A stretch of 50,840 nt of DNA from Sediminivirga luteola. GTDB taxonomy: Bacteria > Actinomycetota > Actinomycetes > Actinomycetales > Brevibacteriaceae. The notes under the pieces were generated by a model that saw only the letters and a list, made by a program, of their open reading frames with translations, made no database searches and was not told where the DNA came from. Position numbers and translations under genes: made by a program. Positions 1 through 8,015 of the stretch are shown piece after piece (the stretch's first letter is position 1; each line of letters opens with the position of its first letter). The stretch is from assembly GCF_014639315.1 (NCBI RefSeq), contig NZ_BMFY01000020.1, positions 1 to 50,840 of the forward strand, in the 5' to 3' direction.

Positions 1-89
1 AGGGAGCGGGCATGGTACACATCCTTCCAGGCCGCCCAGTGGGCAAGCCAGATCAGATGTCACCTATCGGTGCGGCAGTCCCGACTTTC

Positions 90-890
90 ATGATAGAGCT
101 CGTCGATGTCAGCAAGACTTACGAAGGCGGCGTTCAAGCATTGGCCCGAACCGATCTGTCGATCGAGCGCGGAAAAGTCACCGTGCTGCTCGGCCCGTCG
201 GGTGCCGGCAAGTCGACCTTGCTGCGATGCATGAACCTGCTTGTCAAACCCACCACCGGCTCCGTGCGGGTTGACGGGACGGCGTCACTCGACTCCCGCC
301 GCGAATTGCGTCGACACCGCCGCCGCACGGGGATGGTATTCCAACACCACCAGCTGATCCCACGCTTCTCGGCCTTGCGCAACGTGCTCCTCGGCCGGGT
401 CGGTTATCACAGCTTCTGGCAGAGCATCCTGCCCTCCAGTCGCGGCGACCAGCGCATCGCGCTCGAAGCGCTCGAGCGCGTCGGACTGCTGGACAAGGCC
501 CTGACCCGGGTAGACAACCTGAGCGGTGGCATGCAGCAGCGAGTAGGCATCGCTCGAGCGCTCGCGCAGCAACCGGACCTGATCCTTGCCGATGAGCCGG
601 TCGCCAGCCTCGATCCCAACTCTGCGCGTCGCGTGATGGAGCTGCTGCGCCGAGTCTGTCAGGAGAGCGGCATCACCCTGGTTGCCAGCCTCCACCAGGT
701 CGACCTCGCGCTCGAGCACGCCGACCGCATCGTCGGCCTGGCACACGGGGAAATCGTCTACGACGGCCCTGCAGCCGGGGTCACCGATGAGGATTTGCTG
801 GTGATTTACGGCGGCGTGCCCGCCGACGAGCAGGCCGATGCCCTTCCACTGTCGGCACAGACCGTTTCGCTGCCGACTTCTGCTGACTAG
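90..890 (+). CDS. ptxA: Phosphite/phosphonate ABC transporter ATP-binding protein
   Basis: ATPase of the phosphite/phosphonate import complex, acting at the inner face of the membrane with the PtxC permease. All ABC motifs are present: Walker A GPSGAGKS (residues 35-42), Q-loop VFQHHQ, signature LSGGMQQ (144-150), Walker B ILADEP (165-170) and the switch histidine in ASLHQ. At 266 residues it has the usual length for the PhnC/PtxA family. The frame is open further upstream to an ATG at 12, which has a purine-rich AGGGAG before it, and another ATG at 57. I chose 90 because family members begin with the MIELxxVSKTY segment, so the start is uncertain. It is first in an operon with ptxB, ptxC and ptxD, and the dehydrogenase downstream points to phosphite as the substrate. 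Confidence 0.9.
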   Translation: MIELVDVSKTYEGGVQALARTDLSIERGKVTVLLGPSGAGKSTLLRCMNLLVKPTTGSVRVDGTASLDSRRELRRHRRRTGMVFQHHQLIPRFSALRNVLLGRVGYHSFWQSILPSSRGDQRIALEALERVGLLDKALTRVDNLSGGMQQRVGIARALAQQPDLILADEPVASLDPNSARRVMELLRRVCQESGITLVASLHQVDLALEHADRIVGLAHGEIVYDGPAAGVTDEDLLVIYGGVPADEQADALPLSAQTVSLPTSAD

Positions 891-972
891 CAAACGCTCA
901 GGACTCAATAACCTCGACCGCCACCCCCGAGATCGACCACCTTCCGAACTGCTGAAACAGGAGTGAATTCCC

Positions 973-1869
973 ATGCCTAGACCCACCCGCTTGGCGACTG
1001 CCGCGATCGCTGTAACGACTGCCTTCACCTTCGTCCTCTCCGGTTGTGGTGCCAGTTCAGAGGCAACCACCGCCCCGGAAACCCTCCGCGTTGCGCTGCT
1101 TCCCGACGAGAACGCGTCGGAGGTGATCAAGAACAATGAGCCCCTCAAGGAGCACCTCGAAAAGGAACTCGGGCTTGACGTCGAGCTCGTGGTGACGACC
1201 GATTACTCCTCGATGATCGAGGCGATGGCCCGCGGCCGCATCGACCTCGGCTACTTCGGCCCTCTGTCCTACGTCCTCGCCCAGGAGAAGGCCGACATCG
1301 AGCCCTTCGCCGCCTTGCAGGAAGTCGAGGGTGAGGACCCGACATACCAGGCAGTGTTCATCGCCAACGCGGATTCCGGCATCGAGGACCTCGCGGATGT
1401 CGCCGGCAAGACCGTTGCGTGGGGAGACCAGGCCAGCACGTCCAGTCACCTCATTCCCAAGGCCATGCTCGCCGAAGAGGCGGACCTCCGAGTAGACCAG
1501 GGTGACTACGAGGAACAGCACGTCGGCTCCCATGATGCTGTGGCCTTGGCAGTGCAGAACGCCAATGCGGACGCGGGGGGCATGAGCTTGCCCATCTATG
1601 AGCGCATGGTCGAGGAGGGGCTCATCGACTCCGAGACTGTCGTGAAAGTCCAGGAATCGGATCCCTATGCCAACTACCCCTGGACGATGCAGTCCAATCT
1701 GCCCGAGGACCTGAAGGAGAAGCTGCGGGCGGCGTTCCTGGAACTCGACGATCCCGAGGTGCTCGAACCATTCGGAGCCGCCGGCTTCGCAGAGGTTGCC
1801 GATTCGGACTACGATCAGGTTCGCGACCTCGCTCCGCTGCTCGACATCGATCTCGAGGATTACCAGTGA
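973..1869 (+). CDS. ptxB: Phosphite-binding lipoprotein of ABC transporter
   Basis: Periplasmic-type binding protein of the PhnD/PtxB family, anchored as a lipoprotein outside the membrane, that delivers phosphite to the PtxC-PtxA importer. The N-terminus has a basic start, a hydrophobic stretch and a lipobox LSGC with the lipidated cysteine at residue 25. The mature part shows the family core: a LRVALLPDENASEV opening, a RGRIDLGYFGPLSYVLAQ block and a SHLIPKAML segment. At 298 residues it has the normal length. An AGGAG motif precedes the ATG. The stop overlaps the GTG start of the permease gene by 4 bp, so the two are probably translationally coupled. Phosphonate cannot be excluded as a ligand from sequence alone; the linked ptxD favours phosphite. 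Confidence 0.9.
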   Translation: MPRPTRLATAAIAVTTAFTFVLSGCGASSEATTAPETLRVALLPDENASEVIKNNEPLKEHLEKELGLDVELVVTTDYSSMIEAMARGRIDLGYFGPLSYVLAQEKADIEPFAALQEVEGEDPTYQAVFIANADSGIEDLADVAGKTVAWGDQASTSSHLIPKAMLAEEADLRVDQGDYEEQHVGSHDAVALAVQNANADAGGMSLPIYERMVEEGLIDSETVVKVQESDPYANYPWTMQSNLPEDLKEKLRAAFLELDDPEVLEPFGAAGFAEVADSDYDQVRDLAPLLDIDLEDYQ

Positions 1870-2702
1870 GCAGCCCCGCGGTCAGCGTGCCGCGCGAGGA
1901 TCGCAGAGAGCAGGAATACCAGCGAATCACCGACCAGGCACAATCCGGCTGGAGGCGCTCGTTCTCCATCACGGGCTTGATCCTCGTCGCGGTGATCCTG
2001 AGTGCCTGGGCCGTGGGTCTGCTCGACGCCAACCGCATGGTCACAGGCCTCGCCGACATTGCCGACCTGCTCAGCGAGATGTGGGTGCCGGACTTCACCC
2101 ATCTGAACAGCTGGTGGGGGCCCCTGCTCGACTCGATGACAATGAGCATCGCGGCCACAGCACTGGCTGTGCTGCTCTCCGTCCCTCTCGCATTGCTCGG
2201 AGCACGCAACACCTCACCGCACCCGGCGATCTACTGGGTCGCGCGGCTCATCCTGAACGTGCTGCGATCAGTGCCCGAACTGATCATGGCGATCGTATTC
2301 GTCGCCGCCGTCGGCTTCGGCGCGCTGCCCGGGGCTTTGGCATTGGGGATCCATTCTGCCGGCATGGTGGGAAAGTTCTTCGCCGAAGCGATTGAGCACG
2401 CTGCCGAAGCCCCTGTCGAGGCCGCCAGGGCGACAGGAGCCGGCCCGGCCCAAGTGATTCTCCACGGCATCCTGCCCCAGGTGCTGCCGCAGATGGCCGA
2501 CGTCACCGTCTACAGGTGGGAGTTCAATTTCCGAGCGTCGGTCGTCGTCGGGGTCGTCGGCGCCGGCGGCATCGGCTTCGAACTCATCGCCGCCCTGCGA
2601 ACCCTCCAGTACGACGAGGTCGCCGCAATCCTGCTCGTCATCCTGGCCACCGTGACCGTAGTCGACGCTCTCGGCGGAGCGTTGCGAAAGAGGTTCCAAT
2701 GA
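1866..2702 (+). CDS. ptxC: Phosphite ABC transporter permease
   Basis: Integral membrane permease of the PhnE/PtxC family. It has about six hydrophobic segments, beginning with the one at residues 34-52, and the cytoplasmic coupling helix is visible as EAARATGAGPAQVILHGILP, the EAA loop that contacts the ATPase. The GVVGAGGIGFEL segment near the C-terminus is typical of phosphonate permeases. It starts with GTG inside the ptxB stop and ends in a TGA that overlaps the ATG of ptxD, so ptxB, ptxC and ptxD form one tightly packed transcript. At 278 residues the length is normal for the family. Confidence 0.9.
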   Translation: MSSPAVSVPREDRREQEYQRITDQAQSGWRRSFSITGLILVAVILSAWAVGLLDANRMVTGLADIADLLSEMWVPDFTHLNSWWGPLLDSMTMSIAATALAVLLSVPLALLGARNTSPHPAIYWVARLILNVLRSVPELIMAIVFVAAVGFGALPGALALGIHSAGMVGKFFAEAIEHAAEAPVEAARATGAGPAQVILHGILPQVLPQMADVTVYRWEFNFRASVVVGVVGAGGIGFELIAALRTLQYDEVAAILLVILATVTVVDALGGALRKRFQ

Positions 2703-3736
2703 AACAACACAGTCGACGTCCGAAGGTCGTACTGACGCACCGCGTGCATGCGCCGATCCTCGAATTGCTCAGCGAAAGCTGCGAAGTTGTCGCCAACCAG
2801 AGCGACAGCAGTCTCCCGGCCTCCGAGGTGCGGCGCCGCGCAGCAGAGGCCGACGGATTGATGGTGTTCATGCCCGACCGGGTCGATGCAGAGCTCCTCG
2901 ACTCATGCCCCAACCTGAAGGTCGTCGCGGGAGCCCTCAAAGGGAACGACAACATCGACGTCGAGGCTTGCACAGAGCGAGGCATCTGGCTGACCAGGGT
3001 CGAGGACCTCCTGACCGAGCCCACCGCAGAACTGGCGGTCGGACTGCTCATCGGGCTCGCGCGGAACATCACCGCCGGGGACCGCCGGGTGCGCTCGAAT
3101 TTCGCCGGGTGGCGGCCGACGCTCTACGGGAGCACCCTCGTAGGATCGACGATCGGCATCGTAGGGGCAGGCAACCTCGGCCGGGCTGTTGCACGGATGT
3201 TGCGGGGATTCGCACCCGAGTTGCTCTACTTCGACCCTGAACCGCTATCGGCGGCCGATGAAGCACTGCTCGACATCCGGCGTGCGGACCTGTCCGACCT
3301 GCTGGAGCGCAGCGACGCCGTTGTGGTCTGCGCCCCACTGTCCGCGGAGACAGTCCACTTGCTCGACCGGAACCGGCTCGAGTCAATACGACCGGGGGCG
3401 CTACTCGTCAACGTCGGCCGCGGCTCCGTCGTCGACGAATCCGCGGTGATCGAGCTCTTACGCGCCGGACAGCTCGGTGGCTTCGCGGCTGACGTTTTCG
3501 AGTTCGAGGACCTGTCCCGACCGGACCGGCCCGCTGGCATCTCCGCCGAGCTGTTGGCGATGCAGGACCGCACGCTGTTCACGCCACACCTGGGATCTGC
3601 CGTGGCCGCGACTCGTCTCAAAATTGAGGAGCACGCCGCCACTGCCATACTGCAGGCCCTTGCAGGGCATGAACCACACGGAGCCGTCAACCGCCCGTGT
3701 GGCGTGGGATCTGCTGGAACGCCTACTGCCCTATGA
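2699..3736 (+). CDS. ptxD: Phosphite dehydrogenase (NAD-dependent)
   Basis: Cytoplasmic D-2-hydroxyacid-dehydrogenase-fold enzyme that oxidises phosphite to phosphate while reducing NAD. Similarity to the characterised Pseudomonas stutzeri PtxD is visible along the whole 345 residues, including the opening VLTHRVH and the block FMPDRVDAELL. The substrate-loop lysine lies in ALKG (K81). The NAD-binding GAGNLG is at 156-161, followed by an acidic residue (D179) at the end of the next strand, which fits NAD rather than NADP. The catalytic arginine is in GRGS (R241), the acid in DVFEFED (E270 by alignment) and the histidine in TPHLGS (H297). The ATG overlaps the ptxC stop. The frame is open upstream, but that extension is arginine-rich shadow sequence. 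The stop overlaps the ATG of the next gene. Confidence 0.93.
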   Translation: MKQHSRRPKVVLTHRVHAPILELLSESCEVVANQSDSSLPASEVRRRAAEADGLMVFMPDRVDAELLDSCPNLKVVAGALKGNDNIDVEACTERGIWLTRVEDLLTEPTAELAVGLLIGLARNITAGDRRVRSNFAGWRPTLYGSTLVGSTIGIVGAGNLGRAVARMLRGFAPELLYFDPEPLSAADEALLDIRRADLSDLLERSDAVVVCAPLSAETVHLLDRNRLESIRPGALLVNVGRGSVVDESAVIELLRAGQLGGFAADVFEFEDLSRPDRPAGISAELLAMQDRTLFTPHLGSAVAATRLKIEEHAATAILQALAGHEPHGAVNRPCGVGSAGTPTAL

Positions 3737-4311
3737 TCGGTCCTATCGATCACAGCAAGACGAAGAAGCCTGCCTCTCGCACCCCGTTGTACCTGGCCGC
3801 CGCGGACTCCCTCGCTGAGCAGATCGCTGACCAGCCCGTGGGGACTCGCCTGCCGTCAGAAGACGAGCTTGCCGGTCAGCTCGGGGTCAGCCGACTCACC
3901 GCGCGGGCAGCACTGGCTGAGCTGGAGAGGCGCTACCTAGGCCTCCTGGTCAGCGAGGTTCCACCAGGCGCGGTTCCGACGCGCCACCGCTTCATTGCAC
4001 GGGCGCGGTTGATGGCCGCGCTCTCCACAGCGACTGTCGTTGTCGAGGCCGGAGCTCGCTCAGGATCAATGAAGGTGGCAGAGCGCGCCCAAGAGTTGGG
4101 GCGGATTGTTGGCGCGGTACCCGGTCCGGTGACCAGCGCAACAAGCGCAGGGCCGCACCGCCTGCTGCGCGACAAGGACTGCGCCGTCATCACCGATGCT
4201 GCTGACCTCTACCGCGCGTTGGAGACCCGCGACGTCGAGCGCGGGAGTTCTGCATCTCTGTTGATGCCTGAACGCACAGTCAGCAGCGCTCGGGAAGTGC
4301 GGCAGCTGTAG
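3733..4311 (+). CDS. GntR-type regulator N-terminus fused to a DprA fragment
   Basis: A chimeric frame of 192 residues. Residues about 18-69 are a GntR winged-helix domain (TPLYLAAADSLAEQI, then LPSEDELAGQLGVSRLTARAALAELERR). From about residue 70 the sequence becomes the Rossmann part of the DNA-uptake protein DprA, with VSEVPPGAVPTRHRF, ATVVVEAGARSG and GAVPGPVTSATSAGPHRL. The ligand-binding domain expected of a GntR protein and the ends of DprA are both absent. The junction is near position 3937. The ATG overlaps the ptxD stop by 4 bp, so the original regulator probably belonged to the phosphite operon. Whether the fusion still binds DNA is unknown. The gene ends 20 bp before a convergent gene. 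Confidence 0.75.
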   Translation: MIGPIDHSKTKKPASRTPLYLAAADSLAEQIADQPVGTRLPSEDELAGQLGVSRLTARAALAELERRYLGLLVSEVPPGAVPTRHRFIARARLMAALSTATVVVEAGARSGSMKVAERAQELGRIVGAVPGPVTSATSAGPHRLLRDKDCAVITDAADLYRALETRDVERGSSASLLMPERTVSSAREVRQL

Positions 4312-4330
4312 GCCGCTGTCTCAGATCGCG

Positions 4331-6943
4331 CTACGAGCGGATGCGATCACGGGCACGCTCGCGCGCGCGGAGTCGCAGTCTGTCGCGAACTTCATCGTGG
4401 ATCGTGTTTGATGTCTGTTCGGCAGTCTCTGCTGACACGACCAGCGCATATCGGATGGTGTTACCGGCACGGAGTCGTTGGGCATCGTCCATGCACTCGA
4501 CGTGGATCGGGAAGGCATCGCCATCTACAAAAGACATCGAGCGGGTGCCCTGCACGATCTCGTGTTGAAGGCTGCCTCGCCGCACGGCGTTGTGCTCTGC
4601 ATCGGTTCGGTCTCCACCCGCCAGGGTCGTGTCCGGCGTGCTGAAGTAGACCTTGGCGCTGCGGTACCGAGTGAGCTGGCCGACCGTTGGAGCCATGAAT
4701 GCCAGCGTGATGGTGAAGCGGTGCCATTCCGCTTTCGCTCGGAGTGAGGGAGGCAGTGGGAAGCCGTAAGTATGGCGCTCGTTCCGTGCGATTTGACCGC
4801 CGGCAACGAGGACCGCTCGGTTGGATGCGGCTTCGCCGAGTCTGCTGAGGTCGAGGCGACCGTAGCCGAGCAGAGCCGTCAGCTGCCGCCGAGCGTCCTG
4901 GCCATTGAGACCAAGACCGTTGCGCAGGCTGTTCTCCCAGGCGCCCCAGCTGCTTGCATGGGCAAGGAGGGCACGCACGAGCAGCGGGTGGTACTGCGGA
5001 TCAGGAAGGGGTGCGTCTTCGGGGTCGCGGTTGTCGGACTCAAGGAGGTCAAACAGCCTGCTGGCTTCACGGGTGACGAGCGCGGTCGCGTTACTGGTGC
5101 CGTTCGTGAACACCGTGCTGTTGGTAGCACCGCCTCGTCCCGGAGCGGCCACCTGCAAGCCGGGTCCCGTCGCGGCGGTATGAGCCAGGCCGACGGCAAC
5201 GTCAGTCTGACCGGGCAGGACGATGGGGCGCGTGTAGAGGGCGCGACCTCCGGAGTGATGAAGGTCCGGCTTGACCGACCGATCGACGCCGGGCCCAACA
5301 GACCCATAGTGTGCGGGAGCGTCCGGGTGGGTGATGTCCCATACCGTGTCCGGAACCTCGATCTCACCGAGGCCGTCTGAGTGCGTGGCGCCGACGGTGA
5401 GGGCGTTCAGGGCGTCGCCAGGCGGAAGGATGCCGCGCAGCAGCGCCGTCTCGAAGCCGTCCCGCATTGCAGCCAGGCGAGCGGCCTCGGTGTCGTGCGC
5501 GGCATCGGCGGGGATCGTGAACTCGTCGGTGTGGTTGCCCGCGCTGACGACGAACAGCAGATTGTACGAGTGGGCGAGCCAGTCCAGCAGGCGCCCGACG
5601 GGGCTCATTCGGCGCGTGAGTGCTCGCGTCTGCGCGCCAATGGACAGGTTCACAACCCGGACGCTCGGCGCTGCGGCAGGTTGGTTCCCCTCGCCTTTCA
5701 CAATCCGTCTGAATGCGCGGTGAAGGACGTCGGTGAGCAGACGATTTGGGACTACCTGCTCGTGTCCAGGCATGAACTCGTGGGGCTGCAGGATCGGTCG
5801 TACGTAGAGCGGACGATCAAGCGGTGGACCGCCATCAGTGAGGTCGCCGTGAATGATGAGTGACGCCATGGCGGTTCCGTGGTGGCGAGCCGCGACGGGG
5901 TAGTTCTCACCGATCTCATCAGGGTCATCGATCGAGAGCCGACCTTGGAGCGCGTCGTGGTTGGTGAACGGCAGCCCGTCGAGCAGCGCGATCCGAGGCT
6001 TGCCTTCGATTCTGTCGCTGCGAGCAAGTTGGGTTTGAGCAACTGGCTCAAGAGTCCCTGGCGCAACGCTCATCGGGGTGAAGGGGCTGACGAACATGAC
6101 ATCATCAGTCGTGAGGAGCCGAATGGCCGAAGCTCCGTTGGTCAACACGGACTGGACCTGCTGGATCGGGAGTTCAGCCAGGAGCGCGTGGTACTCGATC
6201 TCTCCGATCTGCGAGCGATCCAAGACTCGCCCGGCGCTGGAAGTGATGACTTCCTCGACGTGCGCCTCGGCAGCCGCACGCTGGGCGGCATCACGCCTGT
6301 GCCAGAGCTCGACTTCGACGAGGACGGTGCTTACTGACTGACCGACCATGCTGAGAGTCTCTTCCCAGCGCTCTCGTAGACCAGTCTCACGGATGCGGTC
6401 CTCAGCGCCCCACCGACGTATCGCTGTCAGTTGCTGGAAGGCCGTCTTGAACTTGCCGAGCCCGTGCTCGAACGACGCGGACGGGTCGGCCTGCCATTGA
6501 GCGAAGAGCCGGAGTAGTTCGTCGATCGCTTTGGTGTTGGACATGACCAGGTACAGCGAGTGCGTGACGCGCTTGTCGGTCCGTCCAGCTTCACGCTCCC
6601 TCATGTGGAAATCGTCGTCGGGGTCAGATTGATCCCCGAGAAGCTCAGACAGAAACTCCAGGCCATCGATCCGGTTGATCGCGTTGCGGAAGTCCTTGAC
6701 GCTTCCCGCCAGATCAAACACGACCACGAGTGCGGGGTCGATCTCCTCTGGGGTGTCTGCGCTCAGACGGGCACGTTCGGCTTCGAAAGCCGCGGCCAAG
6801 TCCTTGAACTGAGGAGTCAGGCGTTCACCTTGTCGCCCAGCGCCCGGCCTTGACAGACGTGGAAGATCACGCGGGGTCTGAGTTGGCCGCGCTACAACCT
6901 CCGCCGGCCCGAACGCAAGGAGCGGTCTACGCTCAACTGTCAC
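4331..6943 (-). CDS. ietS: Anti-phage subtilase-like serine protease IetS
   Basis: Subtilisin-family (S8) protease of 870 residues, the effector-like half of the two-gene IetAS defence system. The catalytic triad is intact: Asp322 in ALLDGLPF, His355 in RHHGTAMA and Ser617 in TNGTSNATA, with the oxyanion Asn470 in SAGNH. About 300 residues precede the catalytic domain and contain no recognised motif. There is no signal peptide, which suits a cytoplasmic role. The start is GTG, overlapping the stop of the upstream ATPase gene by 4 bp, so the pair should be co-translated. Assignment to IetAS rests on the subtilase architecture plus the adjacent small AAA ATPase; the mechanism and trigger of this system are not established by the sequence. 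Confidence 0.8.
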   Translation of the reverse strand: MTVERRPLLAFGPAEVVARPTQTPRDLPRLSRPGAGRQGERLTPQFKDLAAAFEAERARLSADTPEEIDPALVVVFDLAGSVKDFRNAINRIDGLEFLSELLGDQSDPDDDFHMREREAGRTDKRVTHSLYLVMSNTKAIDELLRLFAQWQADPSASFEHGLGKFKTAFQQLTAIRRWGAEDRIRETGLRERWEETLSMVGQSVSTVLVEVELWHRRDAAQRAAAEAHVEEVITSSAGRVLDRSQIGEIEYHALLAELPIQQVQSVLTNGASAIRLLTTDDVMFVSPFTPMSVAPGTLEPVAQTQLARSDRIEGKPRIALLDGLPFTNHDALQGRLSIDDPDEIGENYPVAARHHGTAMASLIIHGDLTDGGPPLDRPLYVRPILQPHEFMPGHEQVVPNRLLTDVLHRAFRRIVKGEGNQPAAAPSVRVVNLSIGAQTRALTRRMSPVGRLLDWLAHSYNLLFVVSAGNHTDEFTIPADAAHDTEAARLAAMRDGFETALLRGILPPGDALNALTVGATHSDGLGEIEVPDTVWDITHPDAPAHYGSVGPGVDRSVKPDLHHSGGRALYTRPIVLPGQTDVAVGLAHTAATGPGLQVAAPGRGGATNSTVFTNGTSNATALVTREASRLFDLLESDNRDPEDAPLPDPQYHPLLVRALLAHASSWGAWENSLRNGLGLNGQDARRQLTALLGYGRLDLSRLGEAASNRAVLVAGGQIARNERHTYGFPLPPSLRAKAEWHRFTITLAFMAPTVGQLTRYRSAKVYFSTPDTTLAGGDRTDAEHNAVRRGSLQHEIVQGTRSMSFVDGDAFPIHVECMDDAQRLRAGNTIRYALVVSAETAEQTSNTIHDEVRDRLRLRARERARDRIRS

Positions 6944-7896
6944 CCTGCCGCCTGACCTCGGCGGTGTTCAAGCCGTTCTTGCACGATCCGGCGGATGTTG
7001 TCATCCGGAAGTTCCAGTACCGCACGGCGGCGCACATCAAGTGCGAACTCTTCCAACTCGGCGAAGCTCGCGCCGGCCAACTTGTCAGCGAGGGTCCGAG
7101 GAGCGAAACCGAGGTCGCCTCCGAGGCGCTCAGCGAGACGTTCGAGGAATCTCGTCGCCTGTGCGCGGCTAGGCGCTCCCAACTCCGTCCGAATCTGGAA
7201 CCGTCTCCATGCCGCCCGATCCAGCAGCTCGCCGTGGTTCGTTGCGCCAACGAGGATCACGTGGGGTGGCAGTCTGTCGATTTGGAGCAGCAGCGTCGAC
7301 ACCACTCGCTTGATCTCGCCGGTCTCATGCTCGTCCGCTCGCTCTTTGGCGATGGTGTCCAGTTCGTCGAAGAACAGCACGCAACGGCGAGTCCGCGCGA
7401 ACTCAAAGGCGTTGTCAAGCCGTGCGGCCGTTTCGCCGAGGAAACTCGACATCACACCTTCGTAGCGGATCACGTAGAAGGGAAGCATCAGTTCTGCCGC
7501 GATCGCTTCGGCCACACTCGTCTTCCCGTTTCCAGGCGGGCCGGACAGCAGAAGGCGGTTGCGCGGCTCAATACCGTAACTACGCAGAAGTTCCGCGCGC
7601 TTCTGCTCCTCGATCAGTTCGGTAACGACTCGCTGCGGGACCGGTGCAAGTTCGAGTTCATGTAGCCGACGGTTCGGTACGACCTCATGCACGAGATCGC
7701 GGATCGCCGCTGCTCGGTCGTCACGGACGGGTCCCTGCCCCGTCGTCGTGATGAGTTGCGAGAGCCGATCAGCGAGAAGATGATGCTGGTTGGCGCGCTC
7801 TTCGGCGATGACCGACTCAACCAGCACCTTGAAGCGTTCCCGATCACCGCGGCGTTCGGCCTCGACGAGGTCTAGGAGTAGATCAGCGCGCGCCAT
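6940..7896 (-). CDS. ietA: Anti-phage AAA ATPase IetA
   Basis: AAA+ ATPase of 318 residues and partner of the subtilase encoded directly downstream. It shows Walker A GPPGNGKT (119-126), Walker B LFFDELD (174-180), sensor-1 GATN (217-220) and an arginine pair RR (231-232) at the arginine-finger position. The N-terminal ~85 residues are charged and helical-looking. A TTG 13 codons upstream keeps the frame open, but the ATG at 7896 has a near-perfect AAGGAGG (complement of 7904-7910) seven bases before it, so this start was chosen. By family knowledge the ATPase probably remodels or regulates the protease during phage infection. Both genes are intact. Confidence 0.82.
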   Translation of the reverse strand: MARADLLLDLVEAERRGDRERFKVLVESVIAEERANQHHLLADRLSQLITTTGQGPVRDDRAAAIRDLVHEVVPNRRLHELELAPVPQRVVTELIEEQKRAELLRSYGIEPRNRLLLSGPPGNGKTSVAEAIAAELMLPFYVIRYEGVMSSFLGETAARLDNAFEFARTRRCVLFFDELDTIAKERADEHETGEIKRVVSTLLLQIDRLPPHVILVGATNHGELLDRAAWRRFQIRTELGAPSRAQATRFLERLAERLGGDLGFAPRTLADKLAGASFAELEEFALDVRRRAVLELPDDNIRRIVQERLEHRRGQAAG

Positions 7897-8015
7897 CGTC
7901 CCGCCTCCTTCAGCCGTGTCGTCATGTGGGTTCAAGTCTACTGGCGTGTGGCTCCGAGGCTACTTGGCCGCGCCGACATTCGACCGTCCGCACCCTGCCG
8001 CCGACACCACTGGCC

